A DNA stretch of 64,000 nucleotides from Raphanus sativus. Its lineage: Eukaryota; Streptophyta; Magnoliopsida; Brassicales; Brassicaceae. The stretch covers positions 42,264,908 through 42,328,907 of the forward strand of contig NC_079516.1 of NCBI RefSeq assembly GCF_000801105.2, read 5' to 3'. Shown here piece after piece: positions 57,884-64,000 of this stretch. The notes below the pieces were generated by a model. That model was not told where the DNA came from and did no database searches. It was given only the letters and a program-made list of their open reading frames with translations. How positions within the stretch are numbered: position 1 is the first letter of the stretch; every line of letters starts with the position of its first letter. Both the position numbers and the translations under genes were made by a program.

Positions 57884-60878
57884 GTAAGAGGATACAATCG
57901 GAATGATGGCTTGTTCTTGTTTATTGATTTTGGTTCGATCTGATTGCCTGGCGGTGTGAGATCTTTAAACTTTAACCATTAATAATTGATTATACTTTAA
58001 GGTATGCGTAGTATCGAAAAAGCAATTAATCTAAGTGTTAACGCGTGGTTAAGTTAAATTAAGCATGGTAACCTAGTTCTTAATAGACTGGTCCTTAATT
58101 TCTCGATTTATGTATATATTATTGTTTATTGTTTATTTTTTCCTTTTTTCTTTTTAATCCCTAGTTCCATTCTATATACTCATATAAATAATATGTCATT
58201 TGATTCATGCGATCATCATATCATCTTATTTTTCATGAATAAGATGTTGCAAGATAGCTGTTGTTCAAAAAAAAAAAAAAGATGTTGCAAGATAGCTTCG
58301 TCATTATAAGAATGAGTTGTTCGCTTTTTAGTTAATTAAATAGTTATGCTAGTATATACTTCATTAAAAACAATTATGCCGGTATATAGTCAGTTGTAAA
58401 CATTTTTTATAAATACGTGTAATAATGTTACATTTCATGATACTTTTTTTTTGTTAATGAAGATATAATTATGTGTACCAATATTGATCACATGAATCTT
58501 GTGGGAATATTCTTGTGTGGTTTGTTTTGTTAGATTAATTTGAGAGCATGTTCTTATTTTCATCTGCTTTTCAGACACACATTTTGGATGCACTAATACA
58601 GCCTATAGTGTATGACTTTGTGGTATTGGTGCCACATGTTGATGTGTCATGTGTTTCCGCTTTTGTACTGTTAAGGACGTTGAAAAATATTGTTGTTTGT
58701 CGACAATCAATACTAGTCATTAGTTTTTGGTCCTACTGTTACACCTTTTATTTTTGTTTGGGAAGTCAGGAGTCGTTGGGCTGAGATCGTGATGATGCCG
58801 GTGAGGATTTTGTGGTCAAATGAATGCATCATACGAATCGATACATCCATTGCAATTTTCTGATGCTTTTATTAGTTAAGGCAGTATTCGATCCTGATAT
58901 TTGTAAAGAAAATGAAATTTCAAGCACATGGAATGCATGCATATGAATTTTTGAATTGGATGATTTCAGAGGTGTTGGCTCCAGCTTTATAAATTTGTTG
59001 GTATGCATACATGAGCTCTCTAGAATACAAATATATTTGTAAATTGTAAAAGGAAATGCAAATTCATACTTTTCTTACCGAAGAATCATTTGAAAGAATC
59101 ATCCAGATGTAAGTCTAAACGCAAACACAAAACCACAAGATAAAATTTGGCCGAAGCAATGATCATCGAGTAAGTACAGCAAGCTTACTGTTTATGAACT
59201 CGATCGAAGAGTATGATAAGTGTATACCTCCTACTGTTCATTACAAAAGAGAAAAACGACTTAAATCTCTCTACGCAAATGTGTAAACCAAACACCATTA
59301 CTCTCCTATTCATTTATCACAATTGCTTTTTAGGACCGACTAGTCTGAGTTAAACTCGACATTGGGTCCATTTTCATCTAGAGCTAGAGGACCCAATCCA
59401 CAGATATCTAGATCTTATGATAAAGCTAGGCAACACCACTACATACGATAAGTATTTCACTACATACGATAAGTATTACTCTACAACGGTCGGCATAGGT
59501 CTTCTATATATAAGAACATTAGAGCCCTCAGCTTTCTAATATAGTAGCTTCTATGAAAAATTCTTCATAATTTACTTTTCCGATCGCAAACCAAGTATGA
59601 ATAATTAATGACTTTTGCATCCTTTTTCTAAGACTAAATAATGAAAAGGAATAATGCATTTAATGTTCCTAACAAATTTTACCATTCACAATAGTCATTT
59701 CTTTTCGTTTTTTCTAGTTTTTTATTGTAGATAATTAAAGAACAAATTTGTTCTTCGCTAAATTTAATATAAATAACCGTTCCTCATCATTTTTATAATT
59801 TTATTCTCATTCATTCTTTTTCTATTTATTTTTAATATTTTCGAAATGGTTACCAGACATGAATTAAAGTTTTCTTTCTTGTAAAAATCAGATTTCCAAT
59901 AATATTTCCTTTTTGTTATGTAATTCATAGAATTTTGGAGCTAAGAATTCCCTTTTGGCAGCTTTTTTGTAATCGAACAATACCATTTATTTTTAGGTGT
60001 GATCTGGTCCCTAATCACTGAACAAAGCAAGGCAGCTGGAGTTAACATCTGTAGATTCTTTCAAGGTAGAATCCACTGACCGTTTGTGTGATATAAACAA
60101 CATAAACCCACATGTGGTGCAATTTTGATGCTTAGCGGATTGTGAAGAATTTGCAGAACTTCTTTATTTGTTAATTAGAATTGGCAAATTCACTGTTTAG
60201 GGCTTATTCGTATCAACGGCTGCTTAGTGTTGATTGATCAATGCGCTGTGAAATTCATGGCAGTTTTAACAGCCAGGTTTGACGACCTAATCAACCACAA
60301 ATGAGAGACAATTTGAGTATGCAACTAGCCATAAGACAGTGCACTATGTCGAGATCTTACATTTTTAGTTGTTACTCTATTTTTTACAATAGAGCTTGAT
60401 TGTTGCATATAAAAAAAACAATAGAGATTGTTGAGAACTTCGTGATAAATTCCTATATATGTTGGCACTTCTCGCGGATGACATCCATCACGGAGTTTCT
60501 TGATAAAATATGTTTTTTTTACTACCATAATATATATGGATTTATTATGATAAAATATAATTTACTACCAAAAGTAGTACTGTATATGGCAAAGTTATGT
60601 TATAATTTACTCTAATGTTGATATAGAAGTTATTAGATATTCGATATTTCAAAAAAAAATCTTGCTTGAGAAAAAAATAATTTTATACTAAAATTATAAA
60701 AATCACTATTAAATTGATAACATATTACATTTTTTTCAAAAATGACTTTCATTTTTTTTATTAAGAAAGAATATGATGATGATGTACGCATAAATTTTAA
60801 AAGATGTCCATATTTCAATACAAATAATTTCTAATAAATTTGAATGTTTGTTTATTTTAGTTAAAATACATCAAAATT
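57884..60878. other. intergenic DNA between MIR156A and GPX1
   Basis: The first part may hold 3' exons of the MIR156A primary transcript. A small duplication (CACTACATACGATAAGTAT) occurs near 59439 and 59458, and AAGATGTTGCAAGATAGCT is repeated near 58241 and 58280. No coding gene is recognised. Confidence 0.5.
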
Positions 60879-61554
60879 AGGCTGGGCGTTCGGGTACCCA
60901 TTCGGGTTTCGGTTCAGTCCATTCGGGTTTGGGTTTTCGGGGTCAAAGATTTCAGCCCCATTCGGATATTTCTAAATTTTGGTTCGGGTTCGGTTCGGAT
61001 CTTTGCGGGTTCGGTTCGGGTTCGGATAACCCATTTAAAATGTTTTTAAATTTTCAAAATCTATTATATACTTTAAATTTTCAAAATCTATAAGAAAGAT
61101 AATATATTACATATAAATTTTCATAACATATATGTCAAAATACCTTAATTTAACATATAAATTGGTTTTCTTTGAATATTTGGATAAAGAATGAATAGAT
61201 TTTTAACTATTTTGGTGTTTTCAGTATACTTTAGCTATTTTAAACATTTACTTTTGACTATTTGCATATATTTTCCGAGTATTTTGGAAAACTTAAAGGT
61301 ATCTTATATATTTTTAATATTTTAATATACATTATATATAAAAATAATGTATATATTTAAGTATTATAAATTTATTTCGGATACATTCGGGTTCCCAAAA
61401 TATTTCGGTTCGGATCGGGTTCGGTTTCGGTTCTTTAAATACCGAAATTTTGAACCCATTCAGATATTTAATCAATTTCGGTTCGGATTCGGTGCTACTT
61501 TTTCGGATCGGGTTCGGTTCGGTTTTTCGGGTTCGGATTTTTTGCCCAGCCCTA
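60879..61554. mobile_element. hAT-like non-autonomous TIR element
   Basis: The left end AGGCTGGGC and right end GCCCAGCCCTA form short imperfect terminal inverted repeats. The flanks carry a direct repeat ATCAAAATT (60870-60878 and 61555-61563), an 8-9-bp target duplication. Both ends are rich in CGGGTTCGGTTCGG motifs in opposite orientations around an AT-rich centre. It has no transposase frame. An 8-bp duplication suggests hAT; 9 bp would suggest Mutator. Confidence 0.75.
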
Positions 61555-61563
61555 ATCAAAATT

Positions 61564-62402
61564 GGTAAAAATCAATTTATTAATTAATCCAATGCACATA
61601 TATACTGGGTATCTGCTAGACTAATATATTTATCCTAGTTAAATATAAATAAATTCAACAATTTAAAACATTGGTTAGTTGTTTATTTATAGCAATTATT
61701 AAATTTAAATCAATATTTTAAAAACTGGATCGGATAGTAATTCAATATAACTACTAGTTAACTTGTTGGACATGTTCAATCGGTTTTGGACCGGGTTTTT
61801 TATTTCTAGAAAAAATTAAATATATATATATAATTATATATTTACACTATATGGATCTAAAAATTAGTTTAAGATATATAATATGTTGTATGTTCTCTTT
61901 TATTAACTAGAAAAAAAAATAAACATAAATCTAACTATAAACTAAACAAGTGAATACTATGTAAATGAAATTGATTAAACTAAATGATTAACCGTCTAAA
62001 TTAATATATTTATTTATCCTTATAACTAAACTCTTTACGAATGTGTCAAAATAAGAATAGTATATTAACAGACATATATTATTTTACATTTTCTCTTAAG
62101 AAAATATTATTAAATAAACAACCAATTAAATAGTGATAAATATTGATCATGAAATATTAAAACCTGCTATTGTGAATGATAATACATCATTTAGTCACAT
62201 CATATGCTTATTACAGTTTTTGTTACGTGTATTATGCTTAGTGTCCTATAAATATATTTATATATCAACTTTGGAAACTTATTATCATAATTAGTATTAT
62301 AATAAAATATATAACATTACAATGTATACAAACCATAACTGGCAAAACCAAGTACTGAATATTTTACAATCAGTCTGTGTGGTCTCTCATGAGCAGAGGT
62401 TA
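61564..62402. other. AT-rich intergenic DNA downstream of GPX1
   Basis: No gene or clear repeat is seen. The right end should contain the GPX1 3' UTR. Confidence 0.5.
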
Positions 62403-63775
62403 CTAAGCAGCAAGCAACTTCTTGATGTCTTTCTGCAAAACAGTAGAAGCAAAAACGAAAGTTTGGTTATAAACCGGGAATCAAACCGGTATGAACTGAA
62501 GCAGCTGGGTTAACCGTACCTCGATTTGGAAAGGGGACGTGGTGGGAGGGTACCTCTCAACAACCTTTCCCTTTTATCAATCAAGAACTTCTCAAAGTTC
62601 CATTTAATGAGATCACCCAAGAATCCTCCAGCGTTTGATTTCAAGAACTGGTAGATTGGTGCTGTGCTCGGTCCATTCACATCGACCTGTGGAGTCCAAA
62701 CTTAATTCTAATCTGCAATACGCACAACCGAAAAGAATAATAAAGGCTTCGGAATAGTACCTTATCAAATATAGGGAACTCTGCTTTAAACCGGGTGCAA
62801 GCAAACTGTTTGATCTCAGGGTTTGAACCGGGCTCTTGGCCACCAAACTGATTGCAGGGGAAAGCTAGAATCTCAAGTCCTGTAATCAGAACAACAAGAA
62901 AGGTTTGTTGATGTGTTACTACTATAAATCCATCCCATGTATATTGACTATTACCCCTCAAATGCTTAAAGAACAGATTTGTTATTTAAATAAGTTCAAG
63001 AATTCATTTAGCCACGAAGAACGAATGAGTTAAAATTATCATCAATCCAACAAAGACTGATATGTAGATGTACAAAATAATGCATTGAGGACGAAATGCA
63101 ACTAAAATAATCTTCTTTTTTATAAATGACCAAGTAAAACTCACCTGGCTCTTGTATTTCTCGTACAGATGAGAAAGCTCTGAGTAATTTGATGATGTCA
63201 AACCACTGTACGTTCCAGCAACCCATACATCAACATTAGAAACCGCTACATAAACTATGAATATAAGTGACTTCTAGATCACATCACATTAAAAAAAAAA
63301 GAAGAAGGTGCTTACCATCTTGAAGCGACATTGACGATCAACATAACTTTCCCCTTATACTTGTTCAAAGAAACATCACTCCCATCAATGTCCTGTCTCC
63401 ACACACATGAACAAGAGTCTCATTATGTTTCAAAATTACAGATTAAACAAAGAATACCTCCACTGAAAGTCACTAAACCCTAGCTTTTGTTCTTGATTTG
63501 GTTAGAAGGGTAAAAGACCAAACCTTTACAGTGAAATCGTGGACGGTCTTCTCAGCAGCAGCTCTGGCTTGAACGTTGAAAGTTCGGGACTTGAAGAGAA
63601 ACCCAGGATTAATCGAAGGTTTTAGAGAAAACCCATTACTCAGATTCGCGAAATTCGATACGGCGGTGGAGAATTTCAAGGAAGGGACGAGAAAAGCCGC
63701 AGGGCTTAGAGATTGATTGGGTTTGGAAACGTTGAAGATTGCAGAGAATGGTGAGTGAGAAGACGAAGAAGCCAT
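62403..63775 (-). CDS. GPX1: chloroplast glutathione peroxidase 1-like, frame broken twice
   Basis: Plant GPX1 is a plastid, thioredoxin-dependent lipid hydroperoxidase. Six exons are recognisable: 63524-63775, 63316-63392, 63145-63205, 62761-62879, 62520-62686, 62403-62432. A Ser-rich transit peptide (about 70 residues) precedes [13 protein letters not shown]. The catalytic Cys is codon 110 ([16 protein letters not shown]); [14 protein letters not shown] and [16 protein letters not shown] follow, then FLIDK and KDIKKLLAA. Exon 3 is 61 nt and exon 5 is 167 nt; each is one base short of what frame requires. Canonical splicing after SQ would read DLRF and stop. The second deletion is in the A-run of the codons for [10 protein letters not shown]. 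This is probably a pseudogene or carries sequence errors; the start and end are clear. Confidence 0.88.
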
Positions 63776-64000
63776 TTTTTGGGTTACAAGAGAAGAGTTT
63801 ATCCTCTTCTGATTTGGACTAGCGTTAAGTGTGGTGAAACTGAGGGGATGATGATAGTCGAGAGCAGTTTATACTGATCGGCTGTCGAACCACTCAACCC
63901 GTGATCTCGGTAAATAGTTAGGTTCGGATTTTCTTTTAAATCTGTTTATGAAAAATCCTATAAAATCTATAAACTCTAAAATCTATACTATTATTATATA
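63776..64000. other. GPX1 5' flanking DNA
   Basis: This is the presumed leader and proximal promoter of the minus-strand GPX1 gene, running to the window edge. No motif stands out. Confidence 0.4.

Noticed and set aside
63004..63226. Two overlapping minus-strand frames near GPX1 exon 3
   Set aside because: They are GPX1 exon 3 read through into introns, not separate genes.

Overview
The window is plant nuclear DNA from a Brassicaceae genome, most probably Brassica or a close relative. It is AT-rich, its genes are split by GT-AG introns, and its proteins are nearly collinear with Arabidopsis thaliana. Recognised loci in order are RPL39, a DUF868 gene, PICKLE (PKL), mitochondrial CLPB4, an ARM-repeat gene, SDF2, MIR156A and chloroplast GPX1. 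From memory these match the descending series At2g25210, 25200, 25170, 25140, 25130, 25110, 25095 and 25080. The segment is therefore one copy of that ancestral block. Several Arabidopsis neighbours in the series are not visible, as expected after post-hexaploid gene loss.

Layout. 1-12 kb: RPL39 on the minus strand, then about 10 kb of repeat-rich DNA with a tandem duplication, a Helitron-like element, a nested palindrome, a stray FIZZY-RELATED exon, a second Helitron terminus and a hairpin MITE. 12-23 kb: the DUF868 gene (+) and PKL (-, 30 coding exons, frame intact, 1370 codons). 23-29.5 kb: a broken Helitron/PIF1 helicase fragment between two 1.64-kb direct repeats. 29.6-37.1 kb: CLPB4 (+, 9 exons) and the ARM-repeat gene (+, 2 exons). 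37-42 kb: intergenic DNA with a long-TIR element. 42-43.4 kb: SDF2 (-, 6 exons). 43.6-51.1 kb: a complete but non-autonomous Athila-like LTR retrotransposon (two 1342-bp LTRs, tRNA-Asp-type primer site, 5-bp target duplication TTTGT) inserted about 245 bp upstream of the SDF2 start codon. 51-62 kb: AT-rich intergenic DNA with a tRNA-derived SINE, the MIR156A hairpin and a hAT-like element. 62.4-63.8 kb: GPX1 (-) with two single-base deletions.

The genes are independent housekeeping or regulatory loci and form no operon or pathway: a ribosomal protein, a CHD3 chromatin remodeller, a mitochondrial disaggregase, an ER-lumen quality-control factor, the phase-change microRNA and a plastid peroxidase. 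The most notable observations are a G-to-A change at position 15 of mature miR156 that the star arm does not compensate, the GPX1 exon lengths that break the frame twice, the retroelement separating SDF2 from its original upstream DNA, and the helicase fragment boxed by long direct repeats. I found no CRISPR array, tRNA gene, rRNA gene or wholly novel gene system. Exon coordinates were worked out by hand from splice signals and remembered family sequences, and no database search was run.
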